From: Roseitalea sp.
GTDB taxonomy: Bacteria; Pseudomonadota; Alphaproteobacteria; Rhizobiales; Rhizobiaceae
NCBI GenBank assembly: GCA_017642895.1
Contig: JAEPON010000013.1
Span: forward strand, 56,207-120,206
Direction: 5' to 3'
DNA length: 64,000 bases
The stretch's first letter is position 1; each line of letters opens with the position of its first letter. Positions 18,077-25,695 of the stretch are shown piece by piece. The notes below the pieces were generated by a model. That model was not told the DNA's origin. It made no database searches and worked only from the letters and a program-made list of their open reading frames with translations. Both the position numbers and the translations under genes were made by a program.

Positions 18077-18712
18077 TCAGCGCCGTTCCTTGAGCAGCGG
18101 CAGGCCGAACATCGACGAAAACGGCGTGGTGTTCTGCGTCATCAACTGCGAGCGACCCGAATTGCGCGCAAGCAGGCCGAGACCCAGAAGCGATGAGAAG
18201 GGCGTGGTGCGCCTGGTCATCAGGCGGGCCTTGCCGGTGCGGCCGCCCGTCAGGAGCGGAATGCCGAACAGCGAGGAAAACGGCGTGCCGGAACTGATCA
18301 GCCCGTCATCGGTCATGATCTTCGCTTCGTTGGGCAGAAGCGGCGGCAGATGGCGTTGGCGCGCCAGACGCGCGCTGGATGTTCCGGTGCCCTTGTAGAC
18401 CTCGGTATATTTGACGCCGGCATCGATCGAAGCGACCTCGTCGACGATCGCCCTGGCCTTGACCGCCTGTCCAATCGGTGCCCGCACCACGAGCAGGACA
18501 TCGCCGTCTGCAACGCGCTCGGCATAGGTGGCCGCAGCGTTCGGATAGACGCCGGCGGCGGAAATGTCGGCCTTGAGCGTTTTCAGGCCACCCTTGCCAC
18601 CCTTCGTGATCACATCAACATCGCCGGCGCGATATTCTTCCTGCTTCAGCCGGGACGCCACGGATTTGGCCGCGTCTTTGCTCGCGTAAAGCCTTGTGAT
18701 GATGGTGCTCAT
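18077..18712 (-). CDS. YflT-like protein with three C-terminal TPFSS repeats, divergent from puc
   Basis: A 211-residue soluble protein. Residues 1-105 resemble the general stress protein 17M/YflT-type domain (TRLYASKDAAKSVASRLKQE, then DVDVITKGG, then GDVLLVVRAPIGQAVKARAI). The C-terminal third holds three copies of one motif: TPFSSLFGIPLL (143-154), TPFSSLLGLGLL (170-181) and TPFSSMFGLPLL (196-207). Each copy follows a (K/R/Q)(I/L)MT element, with periods of 27 and 26 residues. I do not know a named family for this combination. The start at 18712 has ggaggg upstream. It is transcribed away from pucBAC across a 343-base region with two PpsR-type sites, and a perfect TTGACA (leftward strand, 18907-18912) overlaps one site. 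A role linked to light-harvesting or its stress control is inferred from this position only. Confidence 0.8.
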   Translation of the reverse strand: MSTIITRLYASKDAAKSVASRLKQEEYRAGDVDVITKGGKGGLKTLKADISAAGVYPNAAATYAERVADGDVLLVVRAPIGQAVKARAIVDEVASIDAGVKYTEVYKGTGTSSARLARQRHLPPLLPNEAKIMTDDGLISSGTPFSSLFGIPLLTGGRTGKARLMTRRTTPFSSLLGLGLLARNSGRSQLMTQNTTPFSSMFGLPLLKERR

Positions 18713-18880
18713 GATCCCTCCATTCGCCGCTGGCCGGACACCCCGCCCTGCCGTCCCGGAAATCAGCCATTCGTCCAAAATAGAGCGATCGGCAATGCCA
18801 GCAAGAGGCTGATGCCGCCCGCCAACCCCGACCACCCCACCAACGGCTCGGCGCGTGTTGCGCAGGGATCACGGAGTTGT

Positions 18881-18898
18881 TGTAAATTGCATTTTACA
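18881..18898. promoter_or_regulatory. PpsR/CrtJ-type operator 1
   Basis: The sequence tgtaaattgcattttaca fits the TGT-N12-ACA consensus exactly and is nearly palindromic. PpsR/CrtJ represses photosynthesis genes in oxygen in purple bacteria. The site lies 158 bases upstream of the pucB start. Confidence 0.8.
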
Positions 18899-18906
18899 TT
18901 TGCATC

Positions 18907-18924
18907 TGTCAACATTGTGTGACA
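18907..18924. promoter_or_regulatory. PpsR/CrtJ-type operator 2
   Basis: The sequence tgtcaacattgtgtgaca again fits TGT-N12-ACA exactly. It is eight bases from operator 1. Known CrtJ-controlled promoters such as bchC use two sites eight bases apart for cooperative binding, so the spacing supports a working operator pair. It overlaps a TTGACA -35 element reading leftward. Confidence 0.8.
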
Positions 18925-19055
18925 GTTTATCCGATGGTCGTGCCGGGTCGGCCCTTCGGGCTTTGTCGGCATGGCCGACCGTCGATGCTTCCGCCTGTTC
19001 GCGGGCGTGGGGGGAAGCGGTCTTCGCTGTCCATTGAAACAGGAAGGAACCATCA

Positions 19056-19211
19056 ATGGAGTATGATCCCGAAAAGGTCTGGCCGACCGGCCTGACCGTT
19101 CCCGAGGCGGAGGAGCTGCACAAGCACATCATTGATGGCACGCGCGTGTTCGGCTTCATCGCTCTTCTTGCGCACCTGCTGGTGGCCGTCACCACGCCCT
19201 GGCTCGGATAA
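19056..19211 (+). CDS. pucB: Light-harvesting complex 2 beta chain
   Basis: A 51-residue antenna polypeptide. A polar N-terminal part ([20 protein letters not shown]) leads into one membrane helix, [20 protein letters not shown]. His40 is the expected axial ligand of B850 bacteriochlorophyll, and the conserved HKH pair lies at 22-24. Length and motifs match LH2/LH1 beta chains; the location next to pucC-type genes favours LH2. The ribosome binding site ggaagg precedes the ATG. It is the first gene of pucBAC, 12 bases before pucA, and lies behind two PpsR-type operators, which predicts repression by oxygen or light. Confidence 0.93.
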   Translation: MEYDPEKVWPTGLTVPEAEELHKHIIDGTRVFGFIALLAHLLVAVTTPWLG

Positions 19212-19223
19212 GGGGGCTTCACC

Positions 19224-19565
19224 ATGAACAATTCGAAAATCTGGCTCGTCGTGAAACCCACCGTCGGCGTTCCGTTGTTCCTCAGCGCGGTTGCCGTCGG
19301 CTCGTTCGCTGTCCACGTCGCCGTTCTGAGCAACACGACCTGGGTGTCGGACTTCCTGTCCGGTGAACCGCTGGGCACGGGCATGGCCGCTGTCAACGCA
19401 CCGGTGGCGACCGGTGGGGAGACCGCGTCGGTCTATTTCGGCCAGCGGGCAAGCGAGACGCAGACCGCGACCGTGGTGCTGCCCGACGGACGCAGTGCAA
19501 CCGTGACGTTCGATGACCCCGCCGAGGCCGCGATGGTCACCGATCGGCGCCAGTCGGTCGAATAG
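19224..19565 (+). CDS. pucA: Light-harvesting complex 2 alpha chain with long C-terminal extension
   Basis: A 113-residue antenna polypeptide. The typical alpha start NNSKIWLVVKPTVGVPLFL leads to a single membrane helix with FAVHVAVL, where His31 is the expected bacteriochlorophyll ligand. It is followed by the aromatic NTTW region. Usual LH2 alpha chains end at about 50-60 residues. Here about 55 extra residues follow: first Ala/Gly-rich, then ETASVYFGQRASETQTATVV and a TVTFDDPAEAAMV tail. The extension would lie in the periplasm. It is part of pucBAC and is followed by a 69-base gap before pucC. Confidence 0.92.
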   Translation: MNNSKIWLVVKPTVGVPLFLSAVAVGSFAVHVAVLSNTTWVSDFLSGEPLGTGMAAVNAPVATGGETASVYFGQRASETQTATVVLPDGRSATVTFDDPAEAAMVTDRRQSVE

Positions 19566-19634
19566 CGACCGCGGCGCGGACCCCCGTAGGCGGCCGAGGA
19601 CGACCTCCCCCGGCTCCCTTCGGAGGGATGCGCG

Positions 19635-21101
19635 ATGCGGGTCTTCTGGCCGATGCGACCGGCCGGACGACGTGACGATGCCGAGGGCCATGGCATGAAC
19701 CGTCTTAAGCAAACCGCCGTCAGAACCCTGTCGGGCCTTGCGCCCCGTTTTTTGCCGTTCGCCGACGCGGCGAGCGAAGACCTGCCGCTCGGCCGGCTCC
19801 TGCGCCTTTCCCTCTTCCAGGTGTCCGTCGGCATGGCGCTGGTGCTGATCGTCGGCACGCTCAACCGCGTGATGATCGTCGAACTGGCGGTGCCGGCATC
19901 GCTGGTCGCCATCATGCTGGCCCTGCCATTGGTGTTCGCGCCCTTCCGCGCACTGATCGGCTTTCGCTCCGACATCCACACATCGGCGCTGGGATGGCGC
20001 CGCGTGCCCTATATCTGGAAGGGCACGATGCTGCAGTTCGGCGGCTTTGCGATCATGCCGTTCGCACTGCTGGTCCTGTCGGGCTATGCCGAGGCGGCCG
20101 ACGCGCCCGCCTGGATCGGGCTCAGCGGCGCGGCCATCGCCTTCCTTCTGGTCGGCGCCGGCGTGCACATGGTGCAGACCGTCGGCCTTGCGCTGGCCAC
20201 CGACCTTGCTCCGCCGGAAGCGCAGCCGCGCGTCGTCGGGCTGATGTATGTGATGCTGCTGGCGGGCATGGGCGTCAGCGCGCTGGTCTTTGGCTGGCTG
20301 CTGCATGATTACACGCCCGGCAAGCTGATCCGCGTCGTTCAGGGCGCGGCGGTCGTCACCATCATCCTGAACGTTCTGGCGCTGTGGAAACAGGAGCCGC
20401 GCGACCGCAGACGCGCCATGGCGCCGGAGGTCAAACCCGATTTCGGCGAAAGCTGGCGCGCCTTCGTGGCCGGCCATCAGGTGCGGCGGCGGCTGGTCGT
20501 GATCGCGCTGGGCACGATGGGCTTCGGCATGGCCGAGGTGCTGCTCGAGCCGTTCGGCGGCCAGGTGCTCGGCCTGTCGGTCGCAGACACGACCAAGCTG
20601 ACCGCCGTCTTCGCGGTCGGCGGGTTGATCGGCTTCGCGCTCGCCTCGCGCGTGCTCAGCCGCAGCTACGATCCGATGGCGCTGGCTGGCCATGGCGCGC
20701 TCGCCGGCCTTCCCGCCTTTGCCGCGATCATCATTGCCGCGCCGGGCAATTCGCCGGCATTGCTGGTCGCCGGCATCGCCCTTCTCGGCTTCGGCGCGGG
20801 CCTTTTCGGCCACGGCACGCTGACCGCGACGATGCGCGCGGCGCCGCGCGAACAGGTCGGGCTGGCGCTGGGCGCCTGGGGTGCGGTGCAGGCGACGGCG
20901 GCGGGCCTTGCGATCTCGATCGGCGGCATCATCCGCGACGTGATCGTCGCCATGCCGGTCACCGGCACCTATGGCGCGGCGACGCCCTATCTGCCGGTTT
21001 TCGCGTTGGAGATGGTGTTCCTGGTCCTGGCGCTGGCGGTGCTCTATCCGCTGGTCGCCGGCAAGACCGACCTGCCCGCCGGACGCACCGCCGCCCGCTG
21101 A
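19635..21101 (+). CDS. pucC: PucC-type light-harvesting assembly protein (BCD family, MFS)
   Basis: A 488-residue membrane protein with about twelve segments. The N-terminal family motif LPFADAASEDLPLGRLLRLS and the stretch FRALIGFRSDIHTSALGWRR, continuing VPYIWKGTMLQFGG, identify the bacteriochlorophyll delivery (PucC/LhaA) family, which helps assemble light-harvesting complexes and is needed for LH2 accumulation. The start at 19635 has a strong ggaggg seven bases upstream; an ATG at 19695 is a possible alternative giving a more usual N-terminus. It is the third gene of the puc operon. Confidence 0.92.
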   Translation: MRVFWPMRPAGRRDDAEGHGMNRLKQTAVRTLSGLAPRFLPFADAASEDLPLGRLLRLSLFQVSVGMALVLIVGTLNRVMIVELAVPASLVAIMLALPLVFAPFRALIGFRSDIHTSALGWRRVPYIWKGTMLQFGGFAIMPFALLVLSGYAEAADAPAWIGLSGAAIAFLLVGAGVHMVQTVGLALATDLAPPEAQPRVVGLMYVMLLAGMGVSALVFGWLLHDYTPGKLIRVVQGAAVVTIILNVLALWKQEPRDRRRAMAPEVKPDFGESWRAFVAGHQVRRRLVVIALGTMGFGMAEVLLEPFGGQVLGLSVADTTKLTAVFAVGGLIGFALASRVLSRSYDPMALAGHGALAGLPAFAAIIIAAPGNSPALLVAGIALLGFGAGLFGHGTLTATMRAAPREQVGLALGAWGAVQATAAGLAISIGGIIRDVIVAMPVTGTYGAATPYLPVFALEMVFLVLALAVLYPLVAGKTDLPAGRTAAR

Positions 21102-21146
21102 ACGGAACTGTTTCCATCTGGCCGTCAAAGGCTTTATCAGGCGGGC

Positions 21147-21881
21147 ATGAAGCCTTTTCTCATCCTGCAATTGCGCCCGGAGACCGACGCCTCGGACGGC
21201 GAGTATGAGGCGCTCATCGACAAGGGCGGGCTGGAGCGAAGCGAAACACACCGCATCCGGCTCGATTGCGAACCGATCCCGGCCGATCTCGACCTTGCCG
21301 ACTATGCCGGCGTGATCGTCGGCGGCGGGCCCGGCTGCGTCAGCGATCCCGAGGACACCAAGTCCGACATGGACACGCGCATCGAGGACGCGATCTTCGG
21401 CCTGATGCCGGCGATCACCGACCGTGACATTCCCTACATGGGCTGCTGTTACGGCATCGGCATTCTCGCCGCGCATCTGGGCGCGCCGGTGAGCAAGGGG
21501 CGCTATTCCGAGCCGATCGGCGCGGTTCAGTGCCATGTCACCGATGACGGGCAGGCCGACCCGCTGCTCGACGGTTTGCCGGACGACTTCCTCGCCTTTG
21601 TCGGCCACAAGGAGGCGGTGCAGACGCTGCCCGACGGCTGCGCACACCTTCTGGCGTCGGACACATGCCCGTTCCAGATGATCCGCCACAAGCACAATGT
21701 CTATGCGACGCAATTCCACCCCGAGGCCGATGGCGCGGTGTTCGAACAGCGCATCCGCATCTACAAGGATCACGGCTATTTCGACCCCGCCGATGCCGAC
21801 CGGCTGATCGCCGCCTGCCACGCCCAGAGCGTGACCATGCCTGAACAGATCCTCAGACGGTTCGTCGAACGCTATCGCTGA
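21147..21881 (+). CDS. Class I glutamine amidotransferase domain protein
   Basis: A 244-residue stand-alone GATase1 domain. The oxyanion turn is VIVGGGPGCVSDP, the nucleophile Cys lies in MGCCYGIGILAAHLG (about 97-111), and the His-Glu pair is in ATQFHPEAD (about 190-198). Such proteins are annotated as GMP-synthase-like glutamine amidotransferases and release ammonia from glutamine or hydrolyse gamma-glutamyl compounds. No synthase partner adjoins it, so the acceptor is unknown. It follows pucC by 45 bases but is probably unrelated in function. Confidence 0.9.
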   Translation: MKPFLILQLRPETDASDGEYEALIDKGGLERSETHRIRLDCEPIPADLDLADYAGVIVGGGPGCVSDPEDTKSDMDTRIEDAIFGLMPAITDRDIPYMGCCYGIGILAAHLGAPVSKGRYSEPIGAVQCHVTDDGQADPLLDGLPDDFLAFVGHKEAVQTLPDGCAHLLASDTCPFQMIRHKHNVYATQFHPEADGAVFEQRIRIYKDHGYFDPADADRLIAACHAQSVTMPEQILRRFVERYR

Positions 21882-21887
21882 ACGTGC

Positions 21888-22835
21888 TCACACTGGAACG
21901 GGACGCTTGCGGGCATCGGCGAGGATCAGCCCGTAAATGCTGACGGCGACGATGGCGAAGGCGACGATCTGATAGGCGGCGACCGGCTCGCCCAGAAAGA
22001 CGATGGCGAGCACCATGGTCAGCGCCGGCCAGGGCACGGTGATCGAACTGGCCAGCGACACGTCGATCGTGCGTACCGCGTGAAACCAGAGGATCAGTTC
22101 GACATAATAGACAAGGCCCATGGCCAGCGCGAAGGTCTGGAACGGCAGGTTGGCCAGATCGCCCATCACCGATCGGATATCGGTCGTCGCCAACAACACC
22201 ACGCCGAGAAACAGGGAGGAGACCAACACGCGGATGAAGGTGATCTGCGCCGGCGTGATCGGGGTGCGGCCGAGCATTTCCTTGATGATCACATGGGCGA
22301 CACTCCACAGGAACGGCACGGAGAGCGCAAACAGGAACCAGACGGAAAAGCCGTCGATCCGCCACGTCCCGCCGGTGGCCAGATAGAACAGCGCGATGAC
22401 CAGAAGACCGGTCAGGCCAAGCTCGAACACGGTCTTGCGGCGGCCCAGGAACAGCGTCTCCCACAGGATCGCGAACAGCGGATAGGAAACGATGGCGATC
22501 GCCGCGCTGACCGCGCCGGCCTTTTCGACCGCCAGCACATAGGCATAGGTCGACAGGCCGAAAATGATGCCGGTTGACACGAGGACCGTCAGGGTTCGCC
22601 TTTTGGCCGCACGATCGACATCCGCTCCGAAAATGCCCTTGTCGGTTGCAGCGAGCCCGCGCAGCAGCAGCGGCAGTGAGAAGACAAGCTGCCAGACCGA
22701 CAGGAAGAAGGCGAAGGACAGCGCGCCGAAGCCGCCGGGCCGGCTGTTGGCGATGATCGGCATGATGCCCAGAATGAGAAGGCAGATGCCGGCCAGCATG
22801 ACGCCGGTTTTCGAACTGTCAGGCTGCGCACGCAC
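21888..22835 (-). CDS. DMT-superfamily (EamA) transporter
   Basis: A 315-residue membrane protein with ten predicted helices in two five-helix halves, the EamA layout. The second half contains the typical SITVPWPALTMVLAIVFLGEPV stretch. It starts at a GTG with ggagg seven bases upstream. Relatives export amino acids, metabolites or nucleotide derivatives; the substrate is not readable. It converges on the amidotransferase gene with six bases between stops. Confidence 0.9.
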   Translation of the reverse strand: MRAQPDSSKTGVMLAGICLLILGIMPIIANSRPGGFGALSFAFFLSVWQLVFSLPLLLRGLAATDKGIFGADVDRAAKRRTLTVLVSTGIIFGLSTYAYVLAVEKAGAVSAAIAIVSYPLFAILWETLFLGRRKTVFELGLTGLLVIALFYLATGGTWRIDGFSVWFLFALSVPFLWSVAHVIIKEMLGRTPITPAQITFIRVLVSSLFLGVVLLATTDIRSVMGDLANLPFQTFALAMGLVYYVELILWFHAVRTIDVSLASSITVPWPALTMVLAIVFLGEPVAAYQIVAFAIVAVSIYGLILADARKRPVPV

Positions 22836-22940
22836 GGCAAATCCTCCGATCCGGAGCGATGGTCATCGCACCGGGGAGGAGCAGCCCTCAAGGCGAAACT
22901 TGTCTCCGTGACAATCGGGACATCGCGCAAATGGGGACGG

Positions 22941-23093
22941 TCAGCCGCCCGGCGCAGATTGTCCCGCGGCATCGCGCCTGGTTTGCCGGTCTTGCAACGA
23001 GACCCACCAGATCACGCCAGCGCCGACAAAAAAGAGGCCCAATCCGCCGAAGAAAAGTCCCAGTCCTGCCAGATTGTCCATCATGCTCTCCAT
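22941..23093 (-). CDS. Small single-span membrane protein (50 aa)
   Basis: A short frame encoding MESMMDNLAGLGLFFGGLGL followed by FFVGAGVIWWVSLQDRQTRR and a short polar tail. The glycine/phenylalanine-rich helix followed by basic residues looks like a real small inner-membrane protein with the tail in the cytoplasm. ATGs at 23084 or 23081 may be the true start, since ggagag precedes them. No family is recognised. It lies between the DMT exporter and the liv-type operon. Confidence 0.45.
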   Translation of the reverse strand: MESMMDNLAGLGLFFGGLGLFFVGAGVIWWVSLQDRQTRRDAAGQSAPGG

Positions 23094-23223
23094 CAAGGCT
23101 GATTCCCGCAAACCGATCCGTGCGCCGTTTCGCCGAACCGCGCATCACACAATCATGCCCGACCCGCAATGTCATTAACCGGCGTCAAGGTGACGTCGTT
23201 TGATCGCTCGGCCGGCATGACCG

Positions 23224-24672
23224 TTAGCTATGGCGGACCTTTTCGGGCAGGATGCCCTTGGGCGAAAAGCGCAGGAAGAGAAGCAGCACGAAGCCCATCA
23301 CGAACAGGCGGAACGGCGCGGCGATATCCTGCAGATGCTGATAGAGCGGTGTCGACGGGTCCATGTCGCGGGTGATCTGTTCGATGATGAAGGCGCCGGC
23401 GGGTTCGGCCTGCACCCAGGTGAACCAGATGACGAACCCGCCCAGCACCGCGCCCAGATTGTTGCCCGAGCCGCCGACGATCACCATCACCCAGATCAGG
23501 AAGGTGAAGCGCAGCGGGTTGTAGGTGCCCGGCGTGAACTGGCCGTCGAGCGTCGTCATCATGGCGCCCGCGATGCCGATGATCGCCGACCCCAGAATGA
23601 AGATCTGCAAATGGCGCCGCGTGATGTCCTTGCCCATCGCCGCGGCCGCCTCCTCATTGTCGCGGATGGCGCGCATCATGCGGCCCCAGGGCGAATTGAG
23701 TGCCCGGACGCACAGTGCCAGAAGGATCAGCAGCACGATGGTGAAGAGGCCCGCATAGGCGATCTTGACGAAATGGCCGGAGCCTTCGACGATGAACCGG
23801 CGCAACGCATCCTCGCGCGCCGCCGCGTCGGTGATCGCGGCGAGCCGGCCGGCATAGACCTGTTCGACCAGATCGGAGAACCAGGCCTGCTGCTGGAGGT
23901 CGATCTCATAGGGCACCGGGCGCGGCAAGCCGGTGACGTTCTTGACGCCGCGCACCAGCCAATCCTCGTTCTTCAGGACGGAAACGACGATCTCGGAAAT
24001 GCCGAGCGTGGCGATCGCCAGATAGTCGGTGCGCAAGCCGAGTGCGACCTTGCCGATGATCCAGGCAACGCCCGCGGCGACCACGCCGCCGGCGACCCAG
24101 GACAGGGTGATCGGCAGGCCGAGCCCACCGATGAAGCCGGTGCGGGCCGGATCGACCGCCTCCACCGCGCCGACGGCGGCGCCGAAGACCGGACGCAGGG
24201 CAATGTAGCCGGCGATCACCGTCACGAAGATCAGGAACGAGCGAAAACGCCCGCGCGTCGCCGAGGCGATGAACATGACCGTCGCGATGATCGCCACCGC
24301 GATCAGGGCCGACAGCGCCAGCTCGCGGCCGCCGGCCCCCAGTGCCTCCATGACGGGCGGATGGGATATGACGACGGCGGTGGCCCCGCCGAGCGCGGTG
24401 AAGCCCATCACGCCGGCATTGAACAGGCCCGCATAGCCCCATTGCAGGTTCAGCCCCATGGCCATGATGGCCGAGACCAGGCTCATGTTCAAAATGGTCA
24501 GCGCGACGGCCGGCGACTGGAACCAGCCGGTGGCCACCAGCGCCAGTCCCATGGCCAGGAAGGCCAGCGGCGCGCGCCAGGGCGAGGCCTTGCGTTCGAC
24601 AATGGCGTGCACCGGCTTGTCGGTATCGGCGGATGTCGCCTCTGCGGCGGTCTCGACGGTCGTGTCGGTCAT
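23224..24672 (-). CDS. livM: LivM-type ABC transporter permease
   Basis: A 482-residue permease of the branched-chain amino acid type. It has the family segments GLNLQWGYAGLFNAGVMGFT and a C-terminal EAA-like loop, RAIRDNEEAAAAMGKDITRR. It is longer than Escherichia coli LivM, mainly through an extra soluble part around 255-300 (a VYAGRLAAITDAAAREDALR segment). Its ATG overlaps the LivH stop by four bases, so translation is coupled. It is last in the order livG-livF-livH-livM. The symbol reflects family; the substrate is not established. Confidence 0.9.
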   Translation of the reverse strand: MTDTTVETAAEATSADTDKPVHAIVERKASPWRAPLAFLAMGLALVATGWFQSPAVALTILNMSLVSAIMAMGLNLQWGYAGLFNAGVMGFTALGGATAVVISHPPVMEALGAGGRELALSALIAVAIIATVMFIASATRGRFRSFLIFVTVIAGYIALRPVFGAAVGAVEAVDPARTGFIGGLGLPITLSWVAGGVVAAGVAWIIGKVALGLRTDYLAIATLGISEIVVSVLKNEDWLVRGVKNVTGLPRPVPYEIDLQQQAWFSDLVEQVYAGRLAAITDAAAREDALRRFIVEGSGHFVKIAYAGLFTIVLLILLALCVRALNSPWGRMMRAIRDNEEAAAAMGKDITRRHLQIFILGSAIIGIAGAMMTTLDGQFTPGTYNPLRFTFLIWVMVIVGGSGNNLGAVLGGFVIWFTWVQAEPAGAFIIEQITRDMDPSTPLYQHLQDIAAPFRLFVMGFVLLLFLRFSPKGILPEKVRHS

Positions 24673-25694
24673 TTGATCACCGCCCCCCTGAAGATGCCGG
24701 TCGGCCGGATCAGCAGCACGACCACCAGAATGATGAACGAGACGGCGAACTTGTAGTCGGTGCCCAGGAATTGCAGCAGCCCCTCCGGCGCCCAGGTCTC
24801 AGGCACCAGATAGGTGGCAAAGCGCTTGTAGGCGTAGGTCATCATCACCTCGGAAAAGGCGACGATGTAACCGCCGACGACCGCACCGATCGGCTGGCCG
24901 ATACCGCCCAGAATGGCGGCCGCAAAGATCGGCAGCAGAAGCTGGAAATAGGTGAACGGCTTGAAGCTCTTGTCGAGCCCGTAGAGCGCGCCGGCGATGG
25001 TGGCGAGCGCGGCGGCGATGATCCAGGTGATGAGCACGACGCGGTCGGGATTGATGCCCGACAAAAGCGCCAGATCCTCATTGTCCGAATAGGCGCGCAT
25101 CGCCTTGCCGGTGCGCGAACGGCGCAGGAAGACGAAAAGCGCTGTCACGGTAACGATGGCGACACCGACGGTCAGCGCCTGGGTCGTCTGGATCGCCAGC
25201 CCCTCGTCAAGGCCGGTCATCTCGCGGAATTCGCGCGCCCGGATGATGAACCGCTCGCCATCGGAAAAACGACGGTCGTCGGTGCCCATGATGAAACGGA
25301 CGATGGCCGACAGCATGAACATCACGCCGACCGAGGCGATGACGAGCACGACCGGCGCGGCGCGGCGCTTTCGGTAAAAGCCGAAGACGGACCGGTCGAT
25401 CAGAATCGCGGCGATGGCCGTGACCAGGATCGCCGGAACCAGCGCGATCAGCGCGGTCGGCACCGGGCCGGCGGTGATGCCCTGCGCCTGCAGGCCCCAT
25501 GTCATCAGGATGACGATAGTCGTGCCGAACGCCATCAGGTCGCCATGGGCGAAATTGGCAAAGCGCAAAATGCCGAAGACCAGCGTCACGCCGAGCGCGC
25601 CGAGTGCCAACTGGCTGCCATAGGCGAGCGCCGGCACGAAGACGAAATTGGTCATCAGGACCAGCGCATTGAGAATGTCGGTCGCCTCCGGCAT
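24669..25694 (-). CDS. livH: LivH-type ABC transporter permease
   Basis: A 341-residue permease with the LivH motifs LRFANFAHGDLMAFGT and the coupling loop RRSRTGKAMRAYSDNEDLAL. The C-terminal half ends with the usual SFIILVVVLLIRPTGIFRG stretch. The start at 25694 is one base beyond the LivF stop; the longer frame upstream is out of context. It pairs with LivM to form the membrane channel of the transporter. Confidence 0.92.
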   Translation of the reverse strand: MPEATDILNALVLMTNFVFVPALAYGSQLALGALGVTLVFGILRFANFAHGDLMAFGTTIVILMTWGLQAQGITAGPVPTALIALVPAILVTAIAAILIDRSVFGFYRKRRAAPVVLVIASVGVMFMLSAIVRFIMGTDDRRFSDGERFIIRAREFREMTGLDEGLAIQTTQALTVGVAIVTVTALFVFLRRSRTGKAMRAYSDNEDLALLSGINPDRVVLITWIIAAALATIAGALYGLDKSFKPFTYFQLLLPIFAAAILGGIGQPIGAVVGGYIVAFSEVMMTYAYKRFATYLVPETWAPEGLLQFLGTDYKFAVSFIILVVVLLIRPTGIFRGAVIK

Positions 25695-25695
25695 G

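Larger units (their letters stand above)
18713..19055. promoter_or_regulatory. Shared control region between the repeat protein and pucBAC
   Basis: This 343-base divergent gap contains no gene. Its centre is AT-rich (18875-18935) and holds the two PpsR-type sites listed next. The remaining 130 bases up to pucB would be a long transcribed leader. A ggaagg ribosome binding site lies just ahead of the pucB ATG. Confidence 0.7.

Noticed and set aside
19604..19626. A possible hairpin hiding the pucC ribosome binding site
   Set aside because: Only five base pairs (cctcc with ggagg) could be found; too weak to claim control of pucC translation.
19053..21821. A 922-residue leftward frame across the puc operon
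   Set aside because: Antisense to pucB, pucA, pucC and the amidotransferase; no recognisable protein sequence and typical shadow composition.
23230..24756. A 508-residue rightward frame opposite livM
   Set aside because: Antisense shadow of livM with His/Arg/Asp-rich low-complexity sequence.
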